A stretch of 57,558 nucleotides of DNA. It comes from Acidimicrobiia bacterium (lineage in GTDB: Bacteria > Actinomycetota > Acidimicrobiia > Acidimicrobiales > Bin134). The position numbers and the translations under genes are program-made. The notes under the pieces were generated by a model. That model made no database searches. It had not been told where the DNA came from and saw only the letters and a list, made by a program, of their open reading frames with translations. The stretch is taken from the NCBI GenBank assembly GCA_022826705.1, contig JAJDUJ010000004.1, positions 1 to 57,558 on the forward strand, in the 5' to 3' direction. Position 1 is the first letter of the stretch, and each line of letters begins with the position of its first letter. Shown in pieces: positions 8,889 to 17,574 of the stretch.

Positions 8889-9986
8889 CTACACCTCCCG
8901 AGTCCGGGCAGTTCGACTGAACCCGCCGGGTGCTACCAACAGCACCACCACTACCACTAACAACGCGATGGTGGGCTGCAAGCTGGTGGAGATCTGGCCG
9001 CCAGCCAAGGCCTCCCCCAATCCAACAAGCAGACCGCCGGCGAATGTTCCGCCCATCGACACGAAGCCGCCCAGCACCGCGGCGATGAAGCCCTTGAGAA
9101 TTAGGCCCTCTGCGCTGCCCAACTCCAAGACAGTGGAGCTGGTGTTAAGGATCATGGCCGCCCCAGCCACGAAGATTCCGATGGCCCAGGCAATGAGTGA
9201 AACTGATCCGGCGTTGATCCCTAGCATGCGGGCGGTGGGACCGTCTTCGGCGATGGCCCTCATCCGCACGCCCCACTTGGATCGGAAGAACAGCCCCAAT
9301 CCCACCACGATGGCCAATCCCACCACGATAGTGACGACCTGATCCCAGCCGATCCGTGTGCTGCCAATGTCGAAGGTTTCTCCAGACCAAGGGGCGTCGA
9401 AGCGCTGCGGGGTAGCTCCCCACAGGTTTTCGATCAATGAACCCAGCGCGAACGTCAGGCCGATGGTGAGCAGCAGCAGTGGGAAGTGGTCCACTTTGCT
9501 GAGGGGCTTCACCCAGTAGCGCATCATCAGGTAGGTCAATACCGCAGTGATGATGGCCAAGATCACCGCTACCGCTAAGGGGAATCCCTCGCTGGTGACC
9601 GGGAACCAGTCCAAGAAAGTAGGAAGCCCCTCATTGTTCAGGAAGTCAATGCTGATATAGCCCAGCCCGAGAGCAGAGAACGTCGCCAATGGCTGAGTTG
9701 ACAGACCGGTCAAGGGTCGAACCAGGAAGAACTGGGTAATGGCCCCAAACACTCCGGCAAAGGCCAGGGCGATCACAATGGCCAACCAGAATGGCCATCC
9801 CACTCCGCCTCGAGCGGGGTCGGCAGACAGGAACCAACCCATGTAGGCGGCCACCAGCCCCATTTCCGCGGTAGCGAAATTGGGCACGTCGGTCGACTTC
9901 ATGATGACCACGATGGCCAGGCCAATGAGGCCGTAGCTCGAGCCAGCCTCCAAGCCAACCACGATCTGCTGGAGGAGTTGATCCAC
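8889..9986 (-). CDS. livH: Branched-chain amino acid-type ABC transporter permease (LivH-like)
   Basis: A 365-residue membrane protein with repeated hydrophobic segments. It starts with a GTG at 9986, preceded on the minus strand by a GGGGGG tract that can serve as ribosome-binding site. The N-terminus QQIVVGLEAGSSYGLIGLAIVVIMKSTDVPNFATAEMG and the coupling loop KWGVRMRAIAEDGPTARMLGI are diagnostic of LivH. It is somewhat longer than the usual 300 residues because of extra loops. It pairs with the livM product. Confidence 0.9.
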   Translation of the reverse strand: MDQLLQQIVVGLEAGSSYGLIGLAIVVIMKSTDVPNFATAEMGLVAAYMGWFLSADPARGGVGWPFWLAIVIALAFAGVFGAITQFFLVRPLTGLSTQPLATFSALGLGYISIDFLNNEGLPTFLDWFPVTSEGFPLAVAVILAIITAVLTYLMMRYWVKPLSKVDHFPLLLLTIGLTFALGSLIENLWGATPQRFDAPWSGETFDIGSTRIGWDQVVTIVVGLAIVVGLGLFFRSKWGVRMRAIAEDGPTARMLGINAGSVSLIAWAIGIFVAGAAMILNTSSTVLELGSAEGLILKGFIAAVLGGFVSMGGTFAGGLLVGLGEALAGGQISTSLQPTIALLVVVVVLLVAPGGFSRTARTREV

Positions 9987-10008
9987 CTGTTATCCCCCCA
10001 ATTGGATC

Positions 10009-10040
10009 GGTCCGGGGCTGGCGCTCACCAGCCCCGGACC
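10009..10040 (-). promoter_or_regulatory. Perfect 13-bp hairpin between binding-protein gene and livH
   Basis: GGTCCGGGGCTGG at 10009-10021 and its exact complement at 10028-10040 flank a six-base loop. It sits in the 64-bp gap between the stop of the substrate-binding protein gene and the livH start. No T-run follows on the transcribed strand, so it is not a classical intrinsic terminator. A stable 3' hairpin here would protect the upstream message or partly block read-through, giving more binding protein than permease. That role is inference. Confidence 0.65.
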
Positions 10041-10050
10041 AACCATCGAT

Positions 10051-11517
10051 TTAGCTGGCCGGCGCCTGGAAGGCTCGGATCTGAGTCCAAACCCACTTGT
10101 CGTTGGCCTCGTCGTATCCCTCAAACCGGGCGATACCCGCACCGGATGCACAGCTATGTCCACTGGGCAGCGGTCCGCAGGCCACTGGCGGGATAGAAGG
10201 CACCAAGATGGGATCGCCTGCCAATGACTCGGCGGTGGCGTGGAAGTTCTCATAGGAGTAGTCGCCGTCTAGCCGGTCGAACAGCTCGAAGAACGCAATG
10301 GCGATGGAATAAGTCTGAAGGCTGAAGTTGGGGGCTCCTCCTTCTTTGCCGGGGCCGTCGTAGGCGTCCCACAGCGCACGCCAGTGCTGCACGAACTCAT
10401 GGTCGCCGTCGGGCAGCGCCACCTGGAGGGCACCGAGGTATCCGGCAGCAGCTTCAGGGTTAGCCAAGCTGACGGTGTTCTTTCCGCCAGCGCCAGAAGA
10501 TCCGGCATCCGAGCAAACCAGGGCATCGAAGCCAGCCTCATGGAACTGGTCCAGCACCAGACCGTTCTGGGCGTTGTCCAGTGCGGTCAGCACCGCCTCA
10601 GCACCAGAGTCGATCACGGCCAGCACGGCAGGGCCAACCACGTCGGAGAGAACCTCGACCTCTTCCTTGGCCACGATCTCCATGCCGTTGACCGGCGCCT
10701 GAGCGTCGATGGCGTTGAACGCCTCCTCGCCCAACTCGTTGTCCTGGCCAATGGCGGCCACCTTGGTCACTCCCTGCTCGGCGAAGTAGTCGATGCAGAT
10801 GCGACCCTGCTCGGTGCGGGTCGGGTTGGTGAGGTACACCTCTTGGATGTCCTGGTCGGCGGGCGACACCGGACCCCACAGCGGGGTGCCAGCGGCCTCG
10901 ATGTCGGGATAGGTGGACGGGATGGCCTGCGAGCCAGCGGTGCCCACAAACGCCCACACGTTGTCCTGCTCGATCATCTTGCGGACGTTGGTAACCATCT
11001 GCTCGATCTCGAAGCGGTCATCCTCCCAGGCCAGCTCGAAGGTGCAGCCGTCGATCCCGCCTGCGGCGTTGACCTCGTCAACCGCCATCTGCAGGCCGCC
11101 CAGCAGGCCCTCGCCAGCCACCGCGGCCCGGCCGGTGAACGGCTGGGATGTGCCGATGGTGATCACGCCGTTCTCCGTGTCAACGCCACGGACCTCGCCG
11201 TCGGTGTTGGCGCCACAGGTGTCGACCATCTCTTCTTCGGCCATGTCATCTTCGGCCATGTCGTCTTCTTCTTCGTCGACCACGCCTGGCATCTCGTCGG
11301 CCATTTCTTCATCTTCTTCGTGGTCGTGGTCATCGTCTTCTTCGTGATCGTGATCGTCGTCTTCTTCGTGATCGTCATCTTCCGCCGCCGGAGCGGGAGC
11401 TTCAGTGGCCGCAGGGGCGGGCGCAGCGCCGCCGTCGTCGTCATCGTCGTTGCCGCATGCGGCTGCTACCAGAGCCACTGCGAACAGCAGCGCCAGAACC
11501 TTCAAGAGCTTGGACAT
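10051..11517 (-). CDS. ABC transporter substrate-binding lipoprotein with Asp/Glu/His-rich linker
   Basis: A 488-residue periplasmic-binding protein of the LivJ/HAAT type. The signal peptide ends in a lipobox, with LVAAAC placing the lipidated Cys at residue 21. I chose the ATG at 11517, preceded by GGAGGGG, over an upstream start at 11562. Residues 46-100 are almost wholly Asp, Glu and His in repeated EDDDHDHE units, then Met/Glu blocks. The receptor domain starts near residue 103 (VITIGTSQPFTGRAAVAGEG) and runs to the end. It captures the ligand and delivers it to the LivHM channel encoded downstream. The ligand is unknown. Confidence 0.88.
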   Translation of the reverse strand: MSKLLKVLALLFAVALVAAACGNDDDDDGGAAPAPAATEAPAPAAEDDDHEEDDDHDHEEDDDHDHEEDEEMADEMPGVVDEEEDDMAEDDMAEEEMVDTCGANTDGEVRGVDTENGVITIGTSQPFTGRAAVAGEGLLGGLQMAVDEVNAAGGIDGCTFELAWEDDRFEIEQMVTNVRKMIEQDNVWAFVGTAGSQAIPSTYPDIEAAGTPLWGPVSPADQDIQEVYLTNPTRTEQGRICIDYFAEQGVTKVAAIGQDNELGEEAFNAIDAQAPVNGMEIVAKEEVEVLSDVVGPAVLAVIDSGAEAVLTALDNAQNGLVLDQFHEAGFDALVCSDAGSSGAGGKNTVSLANPEAAAGYLGALQVALPDGDHEFVQHWRALWDAYDGPGKEGGAPNFSLQTYSIAIAFFELFDRLDGDYSYENFHATAESLAGDPILVPSIPPVACGPLPSGHSCASGAGIARFEGYDEANDKWVWTQIRAFQAPAS

Positions 11518-11599
11518 GGAATCCCCTCCGTTTCGTTGGACGTGCACTGATCGGACGTACACAAGTTCGGGACTCTAACAGAGATTTTTCTGTGACAAA

Positions 11600-12811
11600 A
11601 TGCCGGGGATGGCAGAGATCACCGTGACCACGTTCGCCGAAGCCCGCGAGTGCTATCGAAATAAGAACCTCCGTCAGGCCCTATACGACGCGGGCGAGGT
11701 GATCATGAGCGATGTGGTGGTGAATCTCCACGGCGATGAGCACCGGGATCGCCGCCGACTGGAGAACCGCCTCTTCCGCCGAGACACGTTCACGCTCTAC
11801 GAGCAGGATCTATTCCCGCCCATCATCGAGTCGACGCTGGCCCCCCACTTGGCCGAGGGCAAGGCCGAGCTGGTGAAACTCGGCCACCAGCTCATGATGA
11901 ACCTGGCCGCATTCACCGCCGGGGTGGACCGGCCCCAAGGCACGCCGGAGGAGACCTTCCGGCTGTACGACTACCTGACCAAGTTCATTGAAGGGGCCAC
12001 TCTGGCTCACTACACCGGCGACAAGGAGGCCAAGGTCGTCGAGATCGAGGCTGCGCTTGAGGCGTTCGACGCCGAGTTCCTCACTCCGGGCATGGACCGG
12101 CGCCAGGCGCTGCTCGACCAGCTAGAGGCAGGAGAGATCGACGCCGACGAGCTGCCCAAGGACGTGCTGATGGTGCTGATGCACAACCAGGACCGCCTGG
12201 ATCTGAGCCATGAGACCATCCGACGGGAGATCGCCTTCTACATGCTGGCCGGGGCCCACACCTCGGCCACCGCCTTCAATCGGGTAGTACACAACATCTT
12301 CGGCTGGCTGGCCGATCACCCTGAAGACGAGAACAGGGTGCGCGAAGACCGCTTGTTCATGCAGCGCTGCACCCACGAGACCATCCGGCTTCAGCCCTCC
12401 AGCCACACCGGCATGCGCTGGGCCCTGGCCGACATAGACCTGTCGAGTGGCGTCCACATCGCCAAAGGCGACCGGGTAACGCTCGATCTCCTGTCGGTGA
12501 ACCGGGATACCTCGGTGTTCGGCGACGACGCCGCCGACTTCAATCCCGACCGCACTCTCCCAGAGGGAATTGCCCCGTGGGGGCTGAGCTTCGGTCAGGG
12601 CATGCACGCCTGCATCGGCCAAGACTTGGCCGCCGGAGTCACGTTCATGGACGGCGACGACGTCGACGCCCATCTGTTCGGGCTAGTGCCAGCAGCGGTG
12701 CAGACCCTGTTCGACCACGGCTGCCGCCCCGACCCCGAAGACCCGCCGGAAATGGACGCCTCCACCACCCGCCCCTACTTCGGCCGCTACCCGGTGGTGT
12801 TTGCGGCTTAG
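11600..12811 (+). CDS. Cytochrome P450
   Basis: A 403-residue bacterial class I P450. The I-helix oxygen-activation motif is AGAHT at 217-221, with His where Asp or Glu is usual. The K-helix ETIR motif is at 260-263 and the haem loop FGQGMHACIG places the thiolate ligand at Cys338. It is divergent from the transporter operon, with 82 bp between starts. An alternative ATG at 11609 would remove three residues. It likely hydroxylates a hydrophobic substrate using a ferredoxin such as the one at 702-917. The last four bases overlap the convergent amidohydrolase gene. Confidence 0.9.
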   Translation: MPGMAEITVTTFAEARECYRNKNLRQALYDAGEVIMSDVVVNLHGDEHRDRRRLENRLFRRDTFTLYEQDLFPPIIESTLAPHLAEGKAELVKLGHQLMMNLAAFTAGVDRPQGTPEETFRLYDYLTKFIEGATLAHYTGDKEAKVVEIEAALEAFDAEFLTPGMDRRQALLDQLEAGEIDADELPKDVLMVLMHNQDRLDLSHETIRREIAFYMLAGAHTSATAFNRVVHNIFGWLADHPEDENRVREDRLFMQRCTHETIRLQPSSHTGMRWALADIDLSSGVHIAKGDRVTLDLLSVNRDTSVFGDDAADFNPDRTLPEGIAPWGLSFGQGMHACIGQDLAAGVTFMDGDDVDAHLFGLVPAAVQTLFDHGCRPDPEDPPEMDASTTRPYFGRYPVVFAA

Positions 12812-14130
12812 TTGACCAAGTCGCTGGTGAGGATCCGGGCGGCCCAGTTGGCCACTTTCTCGCCGGGGATGGGGGAGCGGGTGGGCCAGGGGCGATCTAG
12901 ATCGACGAGTTCGCCGCGGCTGATCACGCTGCGGAGGTTGGCCCTGTTGGCCAGCACGGTGACGTCGGCGGCCGGGTTTCCGTCCACCACCAGCACGTCG
13001 GCAGCCATTCCGGGGGCCAGGGTGCCCACCTCGCCCTCCATTCGCATTGCGATGGCGCCGTTGGCGGTGGCGCAGGCGATGGCCTGAAGCGGGCTCAGCC
13101 CGACCGATTCCACCAGCACTTCCAGCTCCCGGGCGTGCCAGTGGCCGTAGGGAGTGAGGGCGAACCCCGATTCCGAGCCGCACAACAGCGGCACCCCGGC
13201 GTCGTGGGCCTTGGCCATCATCTTGGCAGTGGCCTCGATCTCGCCCCGGAACACGTCCTGCATGCCGGCCCCGGCGCCCACCAGGTGGCCGTAGTCGGCC
13301 AGGTTGGCCAGGAACGTGAAGGTGGGCATGAGGGCAGCCCCGGCGTCGATCACCGCTTCGAGCCCGGCGTCGTCCATAAACGATGCGTGCAGGATGAGAT
13401 CGACGCCGGCCTCGGCACAAGCTTGGGTGCTGCCCGCCGAGCGGGCATGGGCCATCACCGGGGTCTCCAGCTCGTGGGCGGTGTCGCACACCGCCTTCAA
13501 CTCCTCGGGCTTCCAGGCCAAAAGCTCGCCCTTGTGGCGGGGGATGGACCCAGTTGCGTGGATCTTGATCCAGTCTGCGCCGTACTTGATGTGGCGGCGA
13601 GTCATCTGGATCATCTCATCGACCGTGGTCACCACCTGGGCGTAGCCCACCACCCCGTTGTCCGGAATGAGCCGCCCGGCGGTGCCGCCCACCGCCGTGA
13701 CCAGGGCCTGCACCCCGGTGACCATGCGGGGGCCCTCCATCACCCCGGCGTCCACCGCATCGCGCAGCGATGGGCCCATGGAGAAAAGGGTGTCGGGGTC
13801 GCAGAATCCGGTCACCCCGGCCAACAGCAGCTTCTGGAGGTTCTGGGCGGCGATCAGCGCGGCCAGGGTGTGGTCGCGGTGGAAGAAGAGCTCATCGTTG
13901 GACTGCACGTCGTCAAAGGTGCAGTGGACATGGGCGTCGATCAGACCGGGCATGACGGTGCATCCGGCGGCATCGATGACGGTGGCGCCGGACTGATCGG
14001 CTCCCGCATCGGGGCCGACCGCGGCAATGCGGTCGCCTTCCAGCAGCACCGAGGTGTCAGGTTGGGGTGGGGAACCGGTGCCGTCGATCACCGTTCCCCC
14101 GGTGATCAGGATGGGCGTCGGTTCGGTCAT
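12808..14130 (-). CDS. Metal-dependent amidohydrolase
   Basis: A 440-residue amidohydrolase-superfamily enzyme (imidazolonepropionase/prolidase-like subgroup). A short N-terminal beta domain leads into MPGLIDAHVHCTF with metal ligands His67 and His69. Later come KIHATGS, VMAHARS, LILHASF and LLCGSESGF, which supply the remaining barrel ligands, and a closing APGMAADVLVVDGNP block. It hydrolyses an amide, ester or ring C-N bond; the substrate is not predictable. The ATG at 14130 has AAGGGG upstream and lies 15 bp after the stop of the repeat-protein gene, in one operon with it. Confidence 0.87.
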   Translation of the reverse strand: MTEPTPILITGGTVIDGTGSPPQPDTSVLLEGDRIAAVGPDAGADQSGATVIDAAGCTVMPGLIDAHVHCTFDDVQSNDELFFHRDHTLAALIAAQNLQKLLLAGVTGFCDPDTLFSMGPSLRDAVDAGVMEGPRMVTGVQALVTAVGGTAGRLIPDNGVVGYAQVVTTVDEMIQMTRRHIKYGADWIKIHATGSIPRHKGELLAWKPEELKAVCDTAHELETPVMAHARSAGSTQACAEAGVDLILHASFMDDAGLEAVIDAGAALMPTFTFLANLADYGHLVGAGAGMQDVFRGEIEATAKMMAKAHDAGVPLLCGSESGFALTPYGHWHARELEVLVESVGLSPLQAIACATANGAIAMRMEGEVGTLAPGMAADVLVVDGNPAADVTVLANRANLRSVISRGELVDLDRPWPTRSPIPGEKVANWAARILTSDLVN

Positions 14131-14145
14131 CTGACTCAGCCCCTT

Positions 14146-15009
14146 TCAGTCCCCCAGCAGGGCCGCGGCGGCGTCCTTGACGGACATGCCCACCTCAACG
14201 CCACGTTCGCGGGCCGGCTGGTTGCACGCGCTGATGATCCCCTCATCGTACGCCTTGAAGGCATCCCCCACCGGAGCACTCCACGCATCGCAGCAGGCAC
14301 CGGCCAGTCCGTGGGCCTCGGTGATAGCCAACCCGGCGATGCCGGCGTCGTTCTTGCTGCGGCCTCCATCGGAGCAGATGAAGCCATGGGGGCTCACCTC
14401 CAGCAGGAAATCCGCCCCGCTGCGCCCGGTGTGGCCCGCGGTGACCAGCACGTTGCGGGAGTCTTCAGGCAAGGCGAACACAATGGAGTCGGTAACCACG
14501 ATCTGACGTCCGCTGTCGGTAGTGGCCTTGACCTCGCGGCGGATCTTGGTTCCCTCGTCCACCTCGCCGGGATCGTTGTTCAACAGCAGCTTGGCCGCCT
14601 CTGACACTGCCATGCCCTCGGCCACCCCGCAGCGCTCGGCGTAGATGTTGAGCCGGGAGATGACCCCGGTCTCGTAAAGATCGAGGCCGTTGCCCAGTTC
14701 CGCACTCATCCCGTCGGCGGTGGCTGCCGGTATGCCGAGAGCCTCCAAGAACCAGAGCCCGGAGATGCCCGCGCCGTCTTTTCCGATACAGCCGTCGTGG
14801 CCGATGACCCCCTTCGGCCGATGGGGGGCCATGAGCCGGGCGGGCAGCACTCCGAGATACGAAGACGGCACCACCACGTCGTTGTCCCGGTTGCGGGCGT
14901 CCACGTACCGGGCCGAGTCCATGGTCACGATCCGGCGGTCGCCGTCGGTGAACACCACCTCTTGGGGGTGGTCTTCTTCGTTGGCCAGCAGTGGGGCTTC
15001 CTCAGGCAC
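14146..15009 (-). CDS. Unknown protein built of two similar halves (paralogue of 23876-24718)
   Basis: A 287-residue protein I cannot place in a named family. Residues 79-143 and 221-285 align without gaps; I count 28 of 65 identical positions, sharing AGI-GL--EA, the GVIS/GIIS-N turn and GM-V--AA--LL. Each half seems to be an alpha/beta unit, so the protein is probably pseudo-twofold symmetric. No signal peptide or membrane segment is visible, so it is likely a cytoplasmic enzyme. It starts with a GTG at 15009. It lies between an SDR and an amidohydrolase gene in one operon. A paralogue is encoded at 23876-24718. Confidence 0.75.
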   Translation of the reverse strand: MPEEAPLLANEEDHPQEVVFTDGDRRIVTMDSARYVDARNRDNDVVVPSSYLGVLPARLMAPHRPKGVIGHDGCIGKDGAGISGLWFLEALGIPAATADGMSAELGNGLDLYETGVISRLNIYAERCGVAEGMAVSEAAKLLLNNDPGEVDEGTKIRREVKATTDSGRQIVVTDSIVFALPEDSRNVLVTAGHTGRSGADFLLEVSPHGFICSDGGRSKNDAGIAGLAITEAHGLAGACCDAWSAPVGDAFKAYDEGIISACNQPARERGVEVGMSVKDAAAALLGD

Positions 15010-15045
15010 GGCTCGACGTTACTCCTTGGTTTGTTTCTTGATTTT

Positions 15046-15882
15046 CTACAGACCGGTGCGGCCGGCTTCGCGGATCATGGGGGCGTAGTCGGCGAAACCG
15101 GGGGCATCGGGCCGGGCCCCTGTGGTGAATCCGGCGTCGGTGGCCAGGGTGTGGCCGCTGGTGTAGCCCGACTCGTCGGAGGCCAGCCACAGGGCGGCGT
15201 TGGCCACGTCGGTGGCCAGGCCGGGGCGACCGATCAGCGGGGAACTGGCGGTGAGCTCAGCCAAGGCACCGTCCATGTTGGTGTGGTCGCCGGTGTGGGC
15301 GAAGGCCACCATCGGGGTGGCCATGGACGCAGGAGCGATGCAATTCACCCGGATGCCGAAGCGGCACAGCTCGGCAGCGGCGTTCTTGGTGAGCCCGACC
15401 ACGGCGTGCTTGGCGGCGGCGTAGGCGTGGGGGCCGAGGCCGCCCATCACTCCGGCGGTGCTCGACATGGAGATGATCGAGCCCGTCATCCGGGGCTTCA
15501 TCACCCGGGCGGCGTGCTTGACGCCGTAGAACACCCCGTGGAGCAGGACATCGATGCTGGCGTGCCACTCGTCGGCCGGGGTGGTGTCGACGGGCCCCAC
15601 CGCTCCGACGATGCCAGCGTTGTTGTACATCACGTCGAGCTGCCCGAACTCGGCCACCGCGGCGTCTACCAGCCCGGACACGTCGTCTTCGGAGGTTACG
15701 TCGCAATGGACGTAGATTGCGGCGCCGCCTAGAGACTCGGCCAGTTGCCGACCGGCGTCGTCTTGGATATCACCGATGGCCACCTTGGCGCCCTCTTCGG
15801 CGAATCGCTCGGCCGCGGCCCGGCCGATACCGCTGGACGCCCCCGTGATGGCCGCCACCCGTCCGTCAAGTCGTCCGCTCAT
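15046..15882 (-). CDS. SDR-family oxidoreductase
   Basis: A 278-residue classical SDR with TGASSGIG at 13-20, NNAG at 87-90 and Ser141, Tyr154, Lys158 (YAAAK). The C-terminus is longer than average, ending in GFADYAPMIREAGRTGL. I chose the ATG at 15882 because AGGAGG lies at ideal spacing upstream, rather than an upstream start at 15915. It is the first gene of the SDR / repeat-protein / amidohydrolase operon and divergent from the NTF2-like gene at 15933. Confidence 0.88.
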   Translation of the reverse strand: MSGRLDGRVAAITGASSGIGRAAAERFAEEGAKVAIGDIQDDAGRQLAESLGGAAIYVHCDVTSEDDVSGLVDAAVAEFGQLDVMYNNAGIVGAVGPVDTTPADEWHASIDVLLHGVFYGVKHAARVMKPRMTGSIISMSSTAGVMGGLGPHAYAAAKHAVVGLTKNAAAELCRFGIRVNCIAPASMATPMVAFAHTGDHTNMDGALAELTASSPLIGRPGLATDVANAALWLASDESGYTSGHTLATDAGFTTGARPDAPGFADYAPMIREAGRTGL

Positions 15883-15932
15883 CGTTGCCTCCTGTGAATC
15901 GACTGCGCCCGGCACCGTAACCTGAGCGGCCT

Positions 15933-16442
15933 ATGGAGACCAGATCAGAAGACACCCAGGCCCTCGACGTGGATCGAATCCAAGACCTCTTGGACCGCGA
16001 CGCCATTCGGCACATCCAGATTCGCTACGCCTGGAGCCTGGACAACCACAACTGGGAGGCGCTCAAGGAGATCTTCTTGCCCGACGCGGTGGCCGACTAC
16101 CGGGGCGAGCGGTTCGAGGGGCTTGAGGCCATCGTGGCCAAGTGCGCCTCATCGCTGGAGCCAGCCGACGCCAGCCAGCACCTCAACGGCTGCCACTGGG
16201 CCCAGATCGACGGCGACAAGGCCATCGCCGGGTGCTACTTCATCGCCACCAAGTACATCGCGGATGTCCCCGGCGGCGACACCTTCATCGTCGGCGGCAA
16301 GTACATCGACCAGATGGTCCGCACCCCCGACGGCTGGCGCATCGCCCACCGCCTCCTAGAGCAGACCTTCCTAGACGGCAACCCCGAAGTGGAAACCCTC
16401 TCCCAAACCCGCTGGGCCGCCCGCCAACAGGATGGTGGTTAG
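15933..16442 (+). CDS. SnoaL/NTF2-like protein
   Basis: A 169-residue protein matching the SnoaL_4 pattern: an N-terminal LLDRDAIRHIQIRYAWSLDNHNWEALKEIFLPDAVADY block, then strands with HLNGCHWAQIDGDKAIAGCYF and a C-terminal DGWRIAHRLLEQTF. The family includes dehydratases, ketosteroid isomerase-like and aromatic-ring-hydroxylating beta-subunit-like folds. The gene is divergent from the SDR operon with 50 bp between starts, consistent with shared control and a role in the same pathway. The exact reaction is unknown. Confidence 0.75.
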   Translation: METRSEDTQALDVDRIQDLLDRDAIRHIQIRYAWSLDNHNWEALKEIFLPDAVADYRGERFEGLEAIVAKCASSLEPADASQHLNGCHWAQIDGDKAIAGCYFIATKYIADVPGGDTFIVGGKYIDQMVRTPDGWRIAHRLLEQTFLDGNPEVETLSQTRWAARQQDGG

Positions 16443-16455
16443 GACCCCGCCATTC

Positions 16456-16487
16456 TATACGTATATCTGATACTATAATATACGTAT
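16456..16487 (+). promoter_or_regulatory. vapB leaderless promoter with twin palindromic operator
   Basis: A perfect -10 box TATAAT lies at 16474-16479, six bases before the vapB ATG at 16486, so transcription should begin at or next to the start codon. TATACGTATA (16456-16465) and TATACGTAT (16479-16487) are matching palindromes with centres 23 bp apart, flanking and overlapping the -10. This is the arrangement expected for a ribbon-helix-helix antitoxin repressing its own operon. The stretch is strikingly AT-rich for this genome. Confidence 0.7.
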
Positions 16488-16716
16488 GCCGAATCGGACG
16501 ATCTATCTGCCCGAGGAGCTTGACGAGATCAGCCGCCGTGTCGGGCTCAATCTTTCTCGGCTGACTCAGCAGGCGATCAGGGACTTTGTGGCCGAGCACC
16601 AAGAAACCGCCCTCGCAGCCCGTATTGATGCCATTTCTGCCCGGTCTCGTGAGCTGGGAATCGACTGGCCCAGAGATTACTTAGATGAGCAGCGGTCAGA
16701 AGCCGGGGAGCGATGA
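16486..16716 (+). CDS. vapB: VapB-type ribbon-helix-helix antitoxin
   Basis: A 76-residue protein beginning NRTIYLPEELDEISRRVGLNLSRLTQQAI, a ribbon-helix-helix pattern: a short strand, then two helices with a polar turn. The C-terminal half is charged and probably wraps the toxin. There is no ribosome-binding site; the message is predicted to be leaderless. The stop overlaps the toxin start by four bases (ATGA), the usual toxin-antitoxin coupling. It should neutralise the PIN toxin and repress the shared promoter. Confidence 0.8.
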   Translation: MPNRTIYLPEELDEISRRVGLNLSRLTQQAIRDFVAEHQETALAARIDAISARSRELGIDWPRDYLDEQRSEAGER

Positions 16717-17105
16717 CAGTCGTTGTCGACGCGAACATCGCCATCGCCGTTCTCGACCCCCAGCACTCCTTCCACCGAGCCGCGGTTCGGCGCTGCCTCG
16801 AATCGGAGGGAATTGCCATCTTGAACATCACTCACGCCGAAGCACTCATCTATCCCAGTCGGCAAGGAAAACTCGACGAGGCGACCGCGGTACTCGATCA
16901 ACTTGGGTTTGAAGTCGAAGTGCTCGACAACGCCGTTGCCGACCGGGCCAGGGAACTGCGTGCGGTGCACGGCAACCGAAACTTCCCGATGGTGGACGCC
17001 GCCGTGGTCGCCCTGGGCTTAGAACGGAGCTGCGCAGTCGTGACCTGCGACACAAAATGGCTGGAGATCGCAGAGGCAGACATCGAGATTCTCTCCGCCC
17101 TATAG
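16713..17105 (+). CDS. vapC: PIN-domain ribonuclease toxin (VapC-type)
   Basis: A 130-residue PIN domain, the standard VapC length. The acidic metal-binding residues are Asp6 (VVVDANI), Glu43 (HAEAL), Asp95 (MVDAAV) and Asp113 (TCDTKW). Such toxins cleave tRNA or rRNA when free of antitoxin. The gene overlaps vapB by four bases. Downstream, 17106-17169 is a 64-bp convergent gap with nothing clear in it. Confidence 0.85.
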   Translation: MTVVVDANIAIAVLDPQHSFHRAAVRRCLESEGIAILNITHAEALIYPSRQGKLDEATAVLDQLGFEVEVLDNAVADRARELRAVHGNRNFPMVDAAVVALGLERSCAVVTCDTKWLEIAEADIEILSAL

Positions 17106-17169
17106 AAATTTGGGGTTGAACGATGAACCAACCCGATTGGGCAGCATTTCTGAAGCAAAGGATGACCCT

Positions 17170-17574
17170 TTAGGGCATGTCCAAAAGGGCCCTCGAACCC
17201 CAACACTCGAGAATCCCATCGGGACGTATTCCGCAGCTGTGGTCTTCTCCGGCTGACACCGCGGCGAACGCTCCCCCAGGAGGCTTGAGCTCTGGATTAA
17301 ACCCGTTACTTAGAAATGGATAGAAACCCCAGCATTCGACACTCTCGTCGAGGTTCACCCAGCATGCGTGCCTCCAACCCGTGGAAATTGCCTTGAATTC
17401 GCCAAAAGGGGTTCCGCTGGCACCGAGGTAGCCCCAACACTCCGCACTCCTGTCTTTACGCAGCCCGCAAGAGTGATGACCACCTGCGGAAATAGTCGTA
17501 AACTCACCCTCAGGGGCGTCTGTTTGTCCAGACTCATTGTCGCCCCAACAAGCCGCGCTTCCATCAGCGAGCAG
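17170..17574 (-). pseudogene. 3' remainder of RCC1-like lipoprotein gene beyond the TGA
   Basis: After the TGA at 17575-17577 the same reading frame stays open for about 134 more codons to a TAA at 17170. It continues the repeat series: ADGSAACWGDNESG, SCGLRKDRSAECWGYLG, CWVNLDESVECWGF and SCGIRPDGILECWG. No frame change is needed. The interrupted position is the Gly of the conserved SCGL motif, so GGA to TGA is the simplest cause. If translated through, the whole product would be 706 residues with 14 repeats. Confidence 0.8.
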
